Source: Pseudomonadales bacterium
Lineage (GTDB): Bacteria; Pseudomonadota; Gammaproteobacteria; Pseudomonadales; Pseudohongiellaceae
Direction of reading: 5' to 3'
Length of the DNA stretch: 64,000 bases
Assembly: GCA_023268635.1 (NCBI GenBank)
Contig: JALQUB010000005.1
Coordinates: 62,001 to 126,000 of the forward strand
In this document: positions 8,551 to 19,536 of the stretch, one piece after another
Numbering within the stretch: position 1 is the first letter of the stretch
Layout of the letters: every line of letters starts with the position of its first letter
Translations under genes and position numbers: made by a program
The notes under the pieces: model-generated
The model's input: only the letters and a program-made list of their open reading frames with translations
Told to the model about the DNA's origin: nothing
The model's database searches: none

Positions 8551-9504
8551 ATGATCGTCATCGACGACCCCAATTCATTCTCGCAACACCAGCCCCATCA
8601 GCAGGGCTGCGTCGCCACTATCGGCAAATTCGATGGTGTGCATCTCGGGCACCAGTTGATATTAGATCAGCTGAAATCGAAGGCCGATGAGCTCAGTTTG
8701 CCCTCCTTGGTGATCGTTATCGAACCACATCCCGAGGAGTTTTTTGCTTCGGCGCCTGAGCTCTGCCCAGCTCGCCTCTCGCTCATCGAGGAGAAGCTCG
8801 CGATCATCGAAAGCTTCGGCATAGACTATGCGCTCGTGCTGCGCTTTGATCGAGAACTCAGTCAGCTCAGTGCAGAGGCCTATGTGCGAGAGATATTGGT
8901 CGAAGGTTTGGGCATTGCAGCCTTCATCATCGGCGATGATTTCCGCTTCGGGCATCAGCGAGGTGGCGATTTTGCCTTGTTGCAGAGCGAGGGGAAGGAG
9001 CATGGCTTCGAAGTCATTGAATCATCCACGTATGAACGTAATGGGCAACGCATAAGCAGCACCTATGTACGCGACTGTCTTAAGGACGGTGACTTTACAG
9101 TAGTTGAACAGCTACTCGGACGACCCTACAGTATTAGCGGTGAAGTGATCAAAGGTCGGCAATTGGGCGGGGAGATTGGATTTCCCACCTGCAATATCAA
9201 TCCGCGGCGTCAGCGAATACCCTTATTGGGTGTCTTCGCCTGTCATGTTCGCCTGAATGGTGAACTTCTGCCGGCGGCAGTGAATATTGGTTTTAGGCCT
9301 ACGGTAGAGGCTGAAGGTGGTGCTTTATTAGAGGCTCATTTATTAGACTTTTCGGGCGATCTCTATGGTAAGACGATCGAAGTGATCTTCCGAGCGAAGG
9401 TGCGAGATGAGATGAAGTTCGAGTCGGTCGATGCGCTTACTCGGCAGCTAGGGGAGGACATCGCGCGCGTGCGCGAACTCATTATTAGCAGCGGCCGCGC
9501 TTAG
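8551..9504 (+). CDS. ribF: Bifunctional riboflavin kinase / FAD synthetase
   Basis: 317 residues, the standard RibF length. The N-terminal FMN adenylyltransferase domain (about 15-185) has the nucleotidyltransferase motif GKFDGVHLGHQ near residue 30 and the GDDFRFG and ISSTYVR motifs. The C-terminal riboflavin kinase domain (about 190-315) shows GRQLGGEIGFPTCN and a PAAVNIGFRPT stretch. It makes FMN and FAD from riboflavin. Position directly before ileS is the conserved gammaproteobacterial arrangement. The start ATG lacks a strong Shine-Dalgarno. Confidence 0.96.
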   Translation: MIVIDDPNSFSQHQPHQQGCVATIGKFDGVHLGHQLILDQLKSKADELSLPSLVIVIEPHPEEFFASAPELCPARLSLIEEKLAIIESFGIDYALVLRFDRELSQLSAEAYVREILVEGLGIAAFIIGDDFRFGHQRGGDFALLQSEGKEHGFEVIESSTYERNGQRISSTYVRDCLKDGDFTVVEQLLGRPYSISGEVIKGRQLGGEIGFPTCNINPRRQRIPLLGVFACHVRLNGELLPAAVNIGFRPTVEAEGGALLEAHLLDFSGDLYGKTIEVIFRAKVRDEMKFESVDALTRQLGEDIARVRELIISSGRA

Positions 9505-9540
9505 CGACGGCCGAATAGAATTAGCGAACCCTAAATTTCC

Positions 9541-9559
9541 GCTAGCGTGACACGCTAGC
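9541..9559. other. Inverted repeat between ribF and ileS
   Basis: GCTAGCGT (9541-9548) and ACGCTAGC (9552-9559) form a perfect 8-bp stem with a 3-base loop. No T tract follows, so it is more likely a processing or attenuation hairpin within the operon than a full terminator. Confidence 0.45.
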
Positions 9560-9581
9560 CTCTTCAGATGAAGTAATAACC

Positions 9582-12425
9582 ATGAGTAATAATGAGAACA
9601 ACCACGGCGTTAATCTAAAAGACACGCTAAACCTTCCATTCACCGAATTTCCGATGAAAGCGAGTCTTGCGCAGCGGGAGCCTGAAATGCTCGCTCGCTG
9701 GCAAAAGCTGGATATCTATCAGCGTATCGCTGACAAGAATCACGGCAAGCGAAAATTCATCCTGCACGATGGCCCTCCCTACGCCAATGGTGAGCTCCAC
9801 CTTGGACATGCGATTAATAAGTCGTTGAAAGATTTCGTCGTCAAGGCGAAGTCGATGAGCGGTTACGACACGCCCTACATTCCGGGTTGGGACTGTCATG
9901 GTCTACCGATTGAACACAATGTTGAGAAAAAGAAAGGTAAAGCCGGCGTAAAAATTTCGCACGCAGAATTCCGCCAAGCATGCCGAGAATATGCGACTCA
10001 GCAGGTCGAGATACAGAAGCGAGATTTCATTCGGTTAGGTGTGTTTGGAGATTGGGAAAATCCTTATCTGACAATGAATTTTTCTACCGAGGCGAATATC
10101 GTCCGTGCACTCGGCATGATCGCGAGCAATGGGCATCTGGTGAAAGGGTATAAGCCTGTTTACTGGAGTGTCGTGGGTGCATCTGCGTTGGCGGAGGCAG
10201 AGGTCGAGTATCAAGATAAGCAATCCTCCGCTATCGATGTGCGATTCTCGGTGGTCGACCGTGCGGCGGTGCTTGAGCTATTCCGCACCGAGGATACCGG
10301 TGAAAACCTGAGTGTGGTGATCTGGACAACGACTCCATGGACATTGCCGGCGAATCAGGCTGTGAGTCTCAATGCGGAGCTTGAATATGCGTTAGTCCGC
10401 TGTGATTTAGGGCGTGGCAGCGAGTTGCTAGTGCTGGCGAAGGACATGATCGAAGGCATCATGGATCGATATGGCTGTGCGGGCCACGAAACGTTGGGTA
10501 CCACGCTTGGCGAGAATCTCAATAAACAGGCCCTGCAACATCCGTTCATGGATCGCGAAGTGCCGGTGATCTTAGGTGAGCATGTGACCACGGACGCGGG
10601 AACAGGCGCGGTGCATACCGCTCCTGACCACGGTGTTGACGACTTCAATGTCGGCCGTGAAAACGGGATAGGCACACTCAATCTGGTTGATGAGAACGGT
10701 GTCTATACATCGGGTGCGGGCGAATTTGCCGGTCAGCATGTCTATAAAGTTGATGAGGCGATTATCGCCAAACTCGAAGAGGTCGGGGCGCTTGTCCGTC
10801 ACGAAACGATCACGCATAGCTATGCGCATTGCTGGCGTACGAAAACTCCACTCATCTACAGGGCAACTCCGCAATGGTTCATCAGCATGACTGAGAAGGG
10901 ATTGTTGGAAGACTGTCTCGCAGCCGCGGCTGGGGTGAAATGGATTCCTGAATGGGGTAAGGCTCGCATCGAATTGATGCTCAAGGGCAGTCCAGATTGG
11001 TGTGTCTCGCGCCAACGCACTTGGGGGGTGCCGATCACCCTATTTGTGAACAAAGAAACTCAGGCTCTCCATCCCGAGACAGAGCGGCTGATCGAAGACG
11101 TCGCGCGTAGAATCGAGAAGAAGGGCATCGAGGCATGGTTCGAACTCGATGCGGCCGAACTGCTTGGTGATGAAGCGGATCAATATGAGAAAGTGACTGA
11201 CACGCTCGACGTTTGGTTCGATTCGGGTGTGAGTCATTATTCGGTGATGGAAACACGCAGTGAACTCGAATATCCCGCCGACCTCTATTTGGAAGGTTCA
11301 GACCAGCATCGTGGTTGGTTCCAGTCATCGCTGAAGACGGCGGTGGCGATGAATGGCACAGCGCCTTATAAGCAGGTGCTGACCCATGGATTTTTTGTTG
11401 ACGCCGACGGTCGCAAGATGTCGAAGTCGCTCGGTAATACCGTGGCGCCACAGAAAATTTTCAAAGACCAGGGTGCGGATATCCTGCGCCTGTGGGTCGC
11501 CGCCACGGATTATCGCGGTGAGATGACGGTTTCCGATGAGATCTTTAAGCGTGTCGCAGATTCCTATCGCCGCATCCGTAATACCGCACGCTTTATGCTG
11601 TCTAATCTCAATGGTTTTGATCCAGCAACCGACAGCGTGGCGCACGCCGATTTGGTCGGGCTTGATTACTGGATTGTTCGTCAGTGTCAGTTATTGGAAG
11701 ATGAAGTGGTTGGTCATTACGATAACTATAACTTCCATAATATTTATCAGCGCGTGCATAACTTCTGTGTAATCGAGTTGGGCGGTTTCTATCTTGATGT
11801 GATCAAAGATCGCCAATACACCTGTAAGGCGGATGGCATAGCACGCCGTTCGACTCAGACCGCAATGTACCATGTGTTGGAAATGCTTAGTCGCATGATT
11901 GCTCCGATACTGAGTTTCACTGCGGATGAGATCTGGGGAGCGATTCCTGGCGATCGACCGCTGTCGGTGTTCCTCTCTAATTTTGGCGAGGGTGTCGAGC
12001 GCTTCGAAGAGTCTGCTGAGCAAGACGATGCCTTCTGGAGAAGGTTGATGGCAGTTAAAACTGCGGTCAATAAGGAGCTTGAAGTACAGCGTGCCGCGAA
12101 GGTTGTGAATGCGAATCTGAGTGCCGAGGTTGACCTGTATTGTGGGCCGGAGTTGGCCGCGAAGCTCGAATCACTCGGTGAAGAGTTGCGATTCGCCCTG
12201 ATCACATCACGCGCGAGTGTGCACGCTCTCGATGCAGCGCCCACTGAGGCGGCAGACACCGAACTCGACGACCTGAAACTCAAAGTCTCGGCATCTGAGG
12301 CGGAGAAGTGTGAACGCTGTTGGCACCATACGCCAGACGTGGGCATTGATGCCACGTATCCGACGGTGTGCAAACGTTGCGTTGATAATATCGCAGGGGA
12401 TGGAGAGGTTCGACGCTTCGCCTAG
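9582..12425 (+). CDS. ileS: Isoleucyl-tRNA synthetase
   Basis: 947 residues, a class I aminoacyl-tRNA synthetase of normal bacterial IleRS length. The HIGH motif appears as HLGH at 73-76 and KMSKS begins at about Lys612 ([10 protein letters not shown]). The editing domain CP1 lies between them. The C-terminal zinc-binding cysteines are intact (Cys910, Cys913, Cys930, Cys933). It charges tRNA-Ile in the cytoplasm. In most gammaproteobacteria lspA comes next; here the next gene is fkpB, only 40 bases after the stop. Confidence 0.98.
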   Translation: MSNNENNHGVNLKDTLNLPFTEFPMKASLAQREPEMLARWQKLDIYQRIADKNHGKRKFILHDGPPYANGELHLGHAINKSLKDFVVKAKSMSGYDTPYIPGWDCHGLPIEHNVEKKKGKAGVKISHAEFRQACREYATQQVEIQKRDFIRLGVFGDWENPYLTMNFSTEANIVRALGMIASNGHLVKGYKPVYWSVVGASALAEAEVEYQDKQSSAIDVRFSVVDRAAVLELFRTEDTGENLSVVIWTTTPWTLPANQAVSLNAELEYALVRCDLGRGSELLVLAKDMIEGIMDRYGCAGHETLGTTLGENLNKQALQHPFMDREVPVILGEHVTTDAGTGAVHTAPDHGVDDFNVGRENGIGTLNLVDENGVYTSGAGEFAGQHVYKVDEAIIAKLEEVGALVRHETITHSYAHCWRTKTPLIYRATPQWFISMTEKGLLEDCLAAAAGVKWIPEWGKARIELMLKGSPDWCVSRQRTWGVPITLFVNKETQALHPETERLIEDVARRIEKKGIEAWFELDAAELLGDEADQYEKVTDTLDVWFDSGVSHYSVMETRSELEYPADLYLEGSDQHRGWFQSSLKTAVAMNGTAPYKQVLTHGFFVDADGRKMSKSLGNTVAPQKIFKDQGADILRLWVAATDYRGEMTVSDEIFKRVADSYRRIRNTARFMLSNLNGFDPATDSVAHADLVGLDYWIVRQCQLLEDEVVGHYDNYNFHNIYQRVHNFCVIELGGFYLDVIKDRQYTCKADGIARRSTQTAMYHVLEMLSRMIAPILSFTADEIWGAIPGDRPLSVFLSNFGEGVERFEESAEQDDAFWRRLMAVKTAVNKELEVQRAAKVVNANLSAEVDLYCGPELAAKLESLGEELRFALITSRASVHALDAAPTEAADTELDDLKLKVSASEAEKCERCWHHTPDVGIDATYPTVCKRCVDNIAGDGEVRRFA

Positions 12426-12465
12426 GCGAATGTCGGGCAGGGTGAAGTGGAGCGAGAAAAGCAGT

Positions 12466-12948
12466 ATGAGCAAAGAGATTGCGATCGAAGAAGGTTCGCG
12501 TGTGACATTGCATTTCTCGCTGTCGCTGACTAGCGGCGATATCATCGACTCTAATTTTGCAGCCAAGCCTGCGACATTTTATGTCGGTGACGGCAGCCTC
12601 CTGCCGGGTTTCGAGGACTCGCTGTTCGGTCTCGTGGCGGGTAATGAGCTCGAGGTGACACTCGCTCCTGAGCAGGCCTTCGGAGCTGTGAACCCGCGTA
12701 ACGTGCAGTCTTTTCCGGTGGACAAGTTTAAGAGTCTGATCGAAGATCCGTTAAACCCTGCCGAAGTGGGCACCATCGTTTCATTTCAAGACCCGGGTGG
12801 CGGACACTTGCCTGGAGTGATTAGGAAATTGAGTAGTTCGCGTATTGAGGTCGATTTCAATCATCCGCTGGCAGGAAAGGACATCGTTTTTCGCGCCAAG
12901 ATTCTGTCAGTGATACCGCCCGGTACTTCCGCAGTATCGATTTCTTAA
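12466..12948 (+). CDS. fkpB: FKBP-type peptidyl-prolyl isomerase, SlpA/FkpB type
   Basis: 160 residues. An FKBP domain with an inserted-flap region, as in SlyD/SlpA: FSLSLTSGDIIDS at the N-terminus, then GDGSLLPGFEDSLFGL, then the EQAFG turn and a flap of about 60 residues. It lacks the His-rich SlyD tail. It catalyses proline isomerisation and chaperones folding in the cytoplasm. The start at ATG 12466 is chosen because it begins the conserved domain; an in-frame upstream start at 12310 would lie inside ileS. Its place between ileS and ispH is the classic one, except that lspA is absent. Confidence 0.92.
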   Translation: MSKEIAIEEGSRVTLHFSLSLTSGDIIDSNFAAKPATFYVGDGSLLPGFEDSLFGLVAGNELEVTLAPEQAFGAVNPRNVQSFPVDKFKSLIEDPLNPAEVGTIVSFQDPGGGHLPGVIRKLSSSRIEVDFNHPLAGKDIVFRAKILSVIPPGTSAVSIS

Positions 12949-12980
12949 GATCCATTGTAACCAGACTTCGGGAATAGATA

Positions 12981-13961
12981 ATGGAGACGATCGCAAGCAG
13001 CGCCAGTATTCGACTCGCGAATCCTCGTGGATTTTGCGCAGGTGTTGATCGAGCGATTGACATCGTGAATCGCGCCTTGGATATTTTCGGTGCGCCGATC
13101 TATGTGCGGCACGAAGTCGTGCACAATAAATTTGTGGTCGAGTCTCTACGAGAGCGCGGTGCGATTTTTGTCGATGAGCTGACCGATATTCCTTCTAAGG
13201 ATGAGCTTGGTCGTGAGTCTATAGTTATCTTCAGTGCCCACGGCGTCTCGCAGGCGGTGAAATCGGAGGCCGCGGAGAAGGGTTTCCGTGTATTCGATGC
13301 GACCTGCCCCCTAGTAACGAAGGTGCACTTAGAGGTTGCTAAATTTAGTCAGGCGGGGCGCGAGTGTATTCTCATCGGGCACCAGAATCACCCAGAGGTA
13401 GAGGGTACAATGGGGCAGTATGACAATCGTAATGGTGGTCGTATCTATCTCGTCGAGTCCGTCGAAGACGTCGAAAAGCTCGAAGTGGAGAATCCGAAGA
13501 ATCTTTCCTATGTAACTCAGACGACGCTATCCATGGACGATACGTCTCGGGTCATTGATGCACTGAGGAAACGCTTCCCGACCATCGAGGGGCCGCGCAA
13601 GAAAGACATCTGCTATGCCACCCAAAATAGGCAGGACGCGGTTAAGCAACTCGCACTCGAGTGTGATTTATTGTTGGTAGTAGGATCTCCCAACAGTTCT
13701 AATTCAAACCGATTGAAGGAGCTCGCCGAACGACTGGGCTGCGCTTCCTATCTCATCGATAGTGTCGAGAATATTGATCCAATTTGGTTGGAAGGGAAGT
13801 CACGTTTTGGCGTGACCGCGGGAGCCTCAGCTCCCGAAGTGTTGGTACGACAGGTCGTAGAGTGGTTAGGGAAAGAATCGGGCGCTGTGCCACTCGAACT
13901 CACTGGTGTCGAAGAGAATATCGTCTTCAGTGTGCCCCGCGACTTGCGCCCAGAGGAATAA
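12981..13961 (+). CDS. ispH: 4-hydroxy-3-methylbut-2-enyl diphosphate reductase
   Basis: 326 residues; the last enzyme of the MEP isoprenoid pathway, making IPP and DMAPP. The three cysteines that hold the Fe-S cluster are present: Cys19 (PRGFCAGVD), one in DATCPLVTK near residue 110 and one in [11 protein letters not shown] near residue 212. The SNSNRL substrate motif is also visible. It needs the isc products made further along this window. The other cluster enzyme of the pathway, ispG, lies at 42.7 kb. The gene ends 15 bases from the end of the converging valS; a short inverted repeat (AGGAA/TTCCT, 13954-13969) overlaps the ispH stop. Confidence 0.97.
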   Translation: METIASSASIRLANPRGFCAGVDRAIDIVNRALDIFGAPIYVRHEVVHNKFVVESLRERGAIFVDELTDIPSKDELGRESIVIFSAHGVSQAVKSEAAEKGFRVFDATCPLVTKVHLEVAKFSQAGRECILIGHQNHPEVEGTMGQYDNRNGGRIYLVESVEDVEKLEVENPKNLSYVTQTTLSMDDTSRVIDALRKRFPTIEGPRKKDICYATQNRQDAVKQLALECDLLLVVGSPNSSNSNRLKELAERLGCASYLIDSVENIDPIWLEGKSRFGVTAGASAPEVLVRQVVEWLGKESGAVPLELTGVEENIVFSVPRDLRPEE

Positions 13962-13976
13962 GTATTCCTTTAGGCG

Positions 13977-16748
13977 CTACGCCAAAGCCGCGAGCTCTTC
14001 GCGCTTGGCGCGGAGAGCGGCGATTGCCAATTCCATTTCAGCCAATTTCTCTCTTTCTTTAGCGACCACAGCCTCGGGCGCATTGTCGACAAATTTCGCA
14101 TTGCCAAGCTTGCCGCCGACCGCTTTGATGCCGCCCTCGAGTTTGCCAATTTCTTTATCGAGGCGCGTCTGTTCTGCGGCGACGTCGATGAGTCCTGCCA
14201 TAGGCACTAAGATCTCGAGTTGTCCGTGTAATTGTGTCGCCGCGGCGGGGGCTTCATCGCCAGGGTTCAGCCATTCGATGCTTTCGAGTTTCGCGAGCTT
14301 CTGTAAGAATACGCGAGATTCTTCGAGTCGCTCTTGATCGACAGAATTATCACTGCGCAGGAACACCTTAATCGTTTTGGCGGGAGAGATATCCATCTCA
14401 CCGCGGATATTACGGATGCCTACGATCACTCCTTTAATCCAATCTATGCTCGCCTCAGCCTGCTCATCGCAATTGTTAGCGTTGGGGGAGGGGTAGGGCT
14501 GCAACATGATGCTTTCACCTTGTATGCCGAGTAGCGGCGCAACGCGCTGCCACACCTCTTCGGTGATGAATGGCATAAATGGGTGCATGAGACGCAGACT
14601 CTTCTCGAGGATGCTCAGCAAAACGAAGCGAGCCGCAGCTGCCGCTTCGGGATTGGTCTCATCATCCCAAAGCACCGGCTTCGATAATTCGACATACCAG
14701 TCGCAGTACTCGTTCCACACAAATTCTTGCAGGGTTTGTGCGGCGATATCGAAGCGATAATTCTGCATGCATTCTTCGATTTGTTGAGCGGTGTGTTCGA
14801 AGCGACTCATAATCCAACGGTCGGCAGGTGAGAAGTGGGTGGCATGTTGTGCAGCATCGCTGACGGTCTTGCCTTCCATGTTCATCATCACGTAGCGTGC
14901 CGCATTCCAGATTTTATTACAGAAATTTCGGTATCCTTCCGTGCGCCCGAGGTCGAACTTGATGTCGCGACCAGTTGATGCCAGTGAGTAAAAAGTGAAG
15001 CGCAGCGCATCAGTGCCGTAGGCCGCAATGCCTTCGGGGAATGCGGCTTTCGTCGCTTTTTCTATCTTCTGCTTGAGCTGTGGCTGCATCATGTCTGCAG
15101 TGCGCTTCTGTAATAAATCCTCGAGCGAAATGCCGTCGATAAGATCGATAGGATCGAGAATATTGCCCTTCGACTTGGACATTTTCTGGCCGTTCTCGTC
15201 GCGAACAAGGCCTGTGATATAGACTTTCTTGAACGGAATCTGGCCGGTGAATTTAAGAGTCATCATGATCATCCTGGCGACCCAGAAGAAGATGATGTCG
15301 AAGCCTGTGACCAGCACGTCAGTAGGATGGAATTTGTTGAAAAATTCAGTTTCGTCCGGCCAGCCTAGCGTGGAGAACGTCCACAGCGCGGAAGAAAACC
15401 AAGTATCCAGCACGTCTTCATCTTGGCGAAGAACGACGTCGTCACCGAGGCCATGTTGCTCGCGTACACTCGCCTCATCGCTGCCGACATAGACGTTATC
15501 GTCCTCGTCATACCACGCAGGAATTCGATGTCCCCACCAAAGTTGACGGCTGATGCACCAGTCTTGAATATTTCGCATCCAGGCGAAGTAAGTGTTTTCC
15601 CAGTTCTTCGGTACAAATTCGATATCGCCATCTTCGACAGCCTTGATAGCGGGTTCGGCCAATGATTGCACTGCCACATACCATTGGTGCGTGAGATAAG
15701 GTTCGATGACAACGCCACTGCGATCGCCACGAGGCACCTTGAGTTTATGCGGCTCAATTTTCTCAAGCAGGCCGAGTGCTTCGATGTCTTCGACTACTTT
15801 TTTGCGAGCTTCGAAGCGATCCAAACCGCGATAGTCTTCGGGGGCTTCGTCATTGATGCTGGCCTGTTTCGTCAGTATGTTGATGATCTCGAGGTCGTGG
15901 CGCTTGCCAACCTCGTAGTCATTGAAGTCATGTGCCGGCGTTATTTTCACGCAGCCGGTACCAAATTCAGGATCGACATATTCGTCGGCGATTATAGGGA
16001 TGCGACGACCGCAGAGTGGTAGGTCGACGAATTTGCCGACGAGATGCGTATAGCGTTCGTCCTCTGGGTGCACCGCGACGGCGCTGTCGCCGAGTAATGT
16101 TTCCGGACGCGTTGTTGCGATGACAAGGTGCTGGTCTGAGTCCGCTATGGGGTAGCGGAAGTGCCACATCGACCCGTCTTCTTCCTCCGAAACTACCTCG
16201 AGGTCAGAGATAGCCGTGAGTAACTGAGGATCCCAGTTAACCAGACGATTGCCGCGGTAAATGAGTTTTTCGTTATAGAGATCGATGAAGACCTTCTCAA
16301 CAACCTTCGAGAGGCCCTCGTCCATGGTGAAGCGTTCACGGGTCCAATCGATGGATGAGCCTAGGCGGCGAATCTGCTGTGTGATTATGTCACCGGATTC
16401 GTCCTTCCATTCCCACACCTTTTTGACAAATTCTTCGCGACCAATTTCCTGGCGTGATGTACCAGCGGCATTGAGTTGACGTTCTACAACCATCTGAGTC
16501 GCGATGCCTGCATGGTCTGTTCCTACCTGCCACAGAGTTTCTCGCCCTAGCATACGATGATAGCGCGTCAACGCATCCATAATGGCGTTTTGGAAACCGT
16601 GCCCCATATGCAATCGACCGGTGACATTGGGCGGTGGAATGACGATGCAGTAGGGGTCGCCATCTCCTTGTGGCGCGAAATAACCGCGCTCTTCCCAAGT
16701 CTTATACCAATCGGCTTCGAGTTGCTGGGGCTGGTAGGTCTTATCCAT
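13977..16748 (-). CDS. valS: Valyl-tRNA synthetase
   Basis: 923 residues, a class I synthetase. The HIGH motif is HMGH at 47-50 ([13 protein letters not shown]) and KMSKS begins at about Lys522 ([10 protein letters not shown]). The C-terminal 70 residues form the charged ValRS coiled coil. It charges tRNA-Val. It is the third gene of pepA-holC-valS on the minus strand, 97 bases after holC; a TATACT in that gap on the minus strand may give it an additional promoter. No strong ribosome site precedes the ATG. Confidence 0.98.
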   Translation of the reverse strand: MDKTYQPQQLEADWYKTWEERGYFAPQGDGDPYCIVIPPPNVTGRLHMGHGFQNAIMDALTRYHRMLGRETLWQVGTDHAGIATQMVVERQLNAAGTSRQEIGREEFVKKVWEWKDESGDIITQQIRRLGSSIDWTRERFTMDEGLSKVVEKVFIDLYNEKLIYRGNRLVNWDPQLLTAISDLEVVSEEEDGSMWHFRYPIADSDQHLVIATTRPETLLGDSAVAVHPEDERYTHLVGKFVDLPLCGRRIPIIADEYVDPEFGTGCVKITPAHDFNDYEVGKRHDLEIINILTKQASINDEAPEDYRGLDRFEARKKVVEDIEALGLLEKIEPHKLKVPRGDRSGVVIEPYLTHQWYVAVQSLAEPAIKAVEDGDIEFVPKNWENTYFAWMRNIQDWCISRQLWWGHRIPAWYDEDDNVYVGSDEASVREQHGLGDDVVLRQDEDVLDTWFSSALWTFSTLGWPDETEFFNKFHPTDVLVTGFDIIFFWVARMIMMTLKFTGQIPFKKVYITGLVRDENGQKMSKSKGNILDPIDLIDGISLEDLLQKRTADMMQPQLKQKIEKATKAAFPEGIAAYGTDALRFTFYSLASTGRDIKFDLGRTEGYRNFCNKIWNAARYVMMNMEGKTVSDAAQHATHFSPADRWIMSRFEHTAQQIEECMQNYRFDIAAQTLQEFVWNEYCDWYVELSKPVLWDDETNPEAAAAARFVLLSILEKSLRLMHPFMPFITEEVWQRVAPLLGIQGESIMLQPYPSPNANNCDEQAEASIDWIKGVIVGIRNIRGEMDISPAKTIKVFLRSDNSVDQERLEESRVFLQKLAKLESIEWLNPGDEAPAAATQLHGQLEILVPMAGLIDVAAEQTRLDKEIGKLEGGIKAVGGKLGNAKFVDNAPEAVVAKEREKLAEMELAIAALRAKREELAALA

Positions 16749-16845
16749 GATTACTTAAGTCTGCTGTGTTCGAAATTGAAGGGCGCAAGTATACCGCAAG
16801 GAAGCGGTGAATGCGTGGTTAGGACGAGAGATGCGCTGGTCTGGG

Positions 16846-17271
16846 CTAGAGTTTGATCATTTCGGGACGGGTGCCAGCCTGATGATAATAACGAAAGCGA
16901 GCGCGTGCCTGTTCCAGCAACTCGGGATCCTGAATGATGATCTCATTTACACGCGAGATAGACTCGAAATCATCAACTGCGTCATCACTCAGATTGATGA
17001 CGACATCGGTCGCATCCGCGGGCAGTTTGTTGACGGCGACGCTCACTCTAGTTGATGCCGCATGGTCGCCGGTGATTATTTCATGGGGGATAAAACTCGT
17101 CGGAGAAAAGGACCAGAGTAAGGAGTCGAGTTGGCTGGCCGCCGTGTCATCGCCCGTAAGGATGCAGACACGATGCCCGAGTGAGTATGCCTTTTCAGCC
17201 AATCTGCAGGCGAAGAGCCGACGATCCTGTTCGCTCTCCTGCTGCAAATTGTAGAAGTTGATTTGGGTCAT
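16846..17271 (-). CDS. holC: DNA polymerase III chi subunit
   Basis: 141 residues, the usual HolC size. The N-terminus (MTQINFYNL) and the motif of a Lys-rich helix followed by CILTGDD match the family. Chi bridges the clamp loader (through psi) and single-stranded DNA-binding protein. Its position between pepA and valS is conserved across gammaproteobacteria and strengthens the call. It starts 15 bases after the pepA stop codon. Confidence 0.92.
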   Translation of the reverse strand: MTQINFYNLQQESEQDRRLFACRLAEKAYSLGHRVCILTGDDTAASQLDSLLWSFSPTSFIPHEIITGDHAASTRVSVAVNKLPADATDVVINLSDDAVDDFESISRVNEIIIQDPELLEQARARFRYYHQAGTRPEMIKL

Positions 17272-17286
17272 CGATCGATCGAATCC

Positions 17287-18783
17287 CTAAGCCGCCTGGC
17301 GTCGTAGATATTCCACGAGCAGCGAGACAGGGCGGCCGGTGGCACCTTTGTTCGCTCCTGTATTCCAGGCGCTGCCGGCAATATCTAGGTGCGCCCACTT
17401 ATACTTTTTGGTGAAGCGCGACAGGAAGCAAGCTGCGGTAATCGTGCCTGCACGGGGTCCGCCTATATTTGCTATGTCGGCAAAGTTGCTGTCGAGCAGA
17501 CTCTGATATTCATCGTGTAACGGGAGCTGCCAAATAGGGTCTATGCTGGCATCACCGCAGTCGAGGAGCTCAGCCGCAAGCTTGTCGTTGTTGCTTAGCA
17601 TGGCGCTCACATGGGAACCGAAAGTGGCTACCGCGGCACCTGTCAGCGTGGCGATATCAATGACGCTAGCAGGTTTGAAACGTTCAGCATAGGTGAGGGC
17701 ATCACAGAGTACGAGTCGACCTTCGGCATCAGTATTGAGAATCTCGATGGTTTGTCCTGACATGCTGGTGACTACGTCGCCTGGCTTTGTTGCCTTGCCG
17801 CTCGGCATGTTTTCGGCGGCCGCGATAATCGCGACGACATCGATAGGCAGCGCCATTTCAACAACCGCCGCCATAGTCCCAATGACACTCGCTGCACCGC
17901 ACATATCGAATTTCATTTCATCCATCATGGCTCCTGGCTTTAGGCTGATGCCGCCGGTATCAAAAGTAATGCCCTTGCCGACAAGGCAATGGGGCGCCGC
18001 TTTTGTTTTGGAGGCCTTCGCGCCTTTGTACTCCATGACGATGAGCTGAGCTTCCTGCGAGGAACCCGCAGCGACGGAAAGCAGTGAACCCATACCCAAT
18101 CGTTGCATCTGCTTTTCGGAGAGTATCTTCACGCTCAGATTGCGCTTGCCTTTGGCGAGGTTGATAGCCTGCTGTGACAGATAGCTAGGCGTGCAGATGT
18201 TGCCCGGCAGATTGCCAAGTTCTTTCGCGATATTGACGCCACGACCGGTCGCTGTTCCTTTCGCGAGTGCCTTGTTTAGTCGAGCCCTCGAGCTACCCTT
18301 GGGCGCGGAAAGACTGACCGACTTGAGACTTGGCTTTTTCGCCTTCGAGCTCTTAGTAGTTTGGTAGCTATAGCTCGCATCCTCTAATTCGAGGGCGAGT
18401 CGCTCGGCTAGCGATTCGTAATTTAGGCCTTGCAAGCTAAGGCTGGCGATCTCGAAGTGAGCATCGGTGGCATTACTCTTGATGAGATTGCTGGCGGCTG
18501 CGCCGAGTAGCTTTTTGAGTTCCTTAGCATTGAGCTTTGGCTTATCGCCGCTGCCGACAAGCAGAACGCGCTTAGCGTTTATCCCCTCAATACCCTGCAG
18601 CAACATCGTCGAGCCCAGCTTGCCGTCGAAATCCCCATTGTCGAGCAGTTTGGAGAGTCGTTTATTGCTCGCGACGTCCAACTCTTTGGCCTCAGCGCTG
18701 AGCTTATTCTTGGTGGCGACACAAATAACAAGGCAGTCACTTCTGAGAGAGGCGGGTTTGACGGCTTTGATGCTAATCTTCAT
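17287..18783 (-). CDS. pepA: Leucyl aminopeptidase (M17 family)
   Basis: 498 residues. An N-terminal macro-like domain (about 1-170) is followed by the M17 catalytic domain, with the signature NTDAEGRLVL at about residues 349-358 and the metal-binding GKGITFDTGGISLKP stretch near 270. It removes N-terminal residues from peptides with two metal ions. In some relatives PepA also binds DNA (Xer recombination, carAB control), which cannot be judged here. The linker region at about 145-175 is unusually rich in Ser and Lys. The start ATG has AAGGA upstream. It is divergent from the thioesterase/lptFG genes. Confidence 0.97.
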   Translation of the reverse strand: MKISIKAVKPASLRSDCLVICVATKNKLSAEAKELDVASNKRLSKLLDNGDFDGKLGSTMLLQGIEGINAKRVLLVGSGDKPKLNAKELKKLLGAAASNLIKSNATDAHFEIASLSLQGLNYESLAERLALELEDASYSYQTTKSSKAKKPSLKSVSLSAPKGSSRARLNKALAKGTATGRGVNIAKELGNLPGNICTPSYLSQQAINLAKGKRNLSVKILSEKQMQRLGMGSLLSVAAGSSQEAQLIVMEYKGAKASKTKAAPHCLVGKGITFDTGGISLKPGAMMDEMKFDMCGAASVIGTMAAVVEMALPIDVVAIIAAAENMPSGKATKPGDVVTSMSGQTIEILNTDAEGRLVLCDALTYAERFKPASVIDIATLTGAAVATFGSHVSAMLSNNDKLAAELLDCGDASIDPIWQLPLHDEYQSLLDSNFADIANIGGPRAGTITAACFLSRFTKKYKWAHLDIAGSAWNTGANKGATGRPVSLLVEYLRRQAA

Positions 18784-19017
18784 GAGTAATCCTTAAAAAA
18801 AAGTATGCCCGTTGATGAGTATTGGGAGCTAAAAAGTAAGGTCGATAATCCTACGGAGTTTCAGAGGCTTATTCAATTCTTCTAAGCTAAAAGCATAAAA
18901 TTTAGGGGTTTCGGGTGCGTGGTATATCAGAAATCTCATTATTGACGCGGAACTCAATGTCCCCTAAAAGGTCTTATTGGTTAATCAAAATAATAAGCTC
19001 TCCATCGAGGAAGAGAC

Positions 19018-19461
19018 ATGCCAAGGATCAAGGTAAGCACCCCAGAAAACCCCCGTTTCCGTATGGAGCGGAAAGTCGGTATCAGCGACCTTAACTATGC
19101 CCGTCATTTAGACAGCTTGGCGATGGTGGGTATATTGCACGAGGCGAGATTGCAGATGCTCGCGGACTTGGGCTTTACCGAGGGTAATATCTTCGGCTTG
19201 GGCATGGTGGTGACAGATTTCGCCATTGAGTATCGAGCCGAATCTTTCGCCAATGATGTGCTTGTCATCGATGTGTCGGTGGGCGAGTTCAATCGCTACG
19301 GCTGTGATATCGGTTTCACCGTGCACAACAGCGGTCTTGACCAAGTCATCTGTAAGGCGAAGATAGGGGTCGTCTTCATGGATTTCGACAAGCATCAGCT
19401 AGCGGATGTCCCCGAAGCGTTTAAAGTGCGCACGACGCCGCCAAAGGTGCAGGTGGCTTGA
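19018..19461 (+). CDS. Thioesterase family (hotdog) protein
   Basis: 147 residues with a YbgC/FcbC-like 4HBT fold: ISDLNYARHLDSLAMVGILHEAR at about 22-44 holds the conserved Asp and the helix of the acyl-CoA thioesterase active site, and a strand with VVTDFAIEYRAESF follows. It probably hydrolyses an acyl-CoA in the cytoplasm; the substrate is unknown. It stands between divergent pepA and lptF, where most gammaproteobacteria have nothing, and is separated from lptF by 75 bases. A GGAAGAG ribosome site precedes the ATG. Confidence 0.8.
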   Translation: MPRIKVSTPENPRFRMERKVGISDLNYARHLDSLAMVGILHEARLQMLADLGFTEGNIFGLGMVVTDFAIEYRAESFANDVLVIDVSVGEFNRYGCDIGFTVHNSGLDQVICKAKIGVVFMDFDKHQLADVPEAFKVRTTPPKVQVA

Positions 19462-19536
19462 GCTTGCTGCTGCCTAAACTCATCAAAATCGATTAGACTG
19501 CGTACTCGGATTTCTTAATACGCGGAGCAGACTCGA

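Noticed and set aside
12310-12465. Upstream start for fkpB inside ileS
   Set aside because: It would translate the zinc-binding end of ileS in another frame; the FKBP domain begins at 12466.
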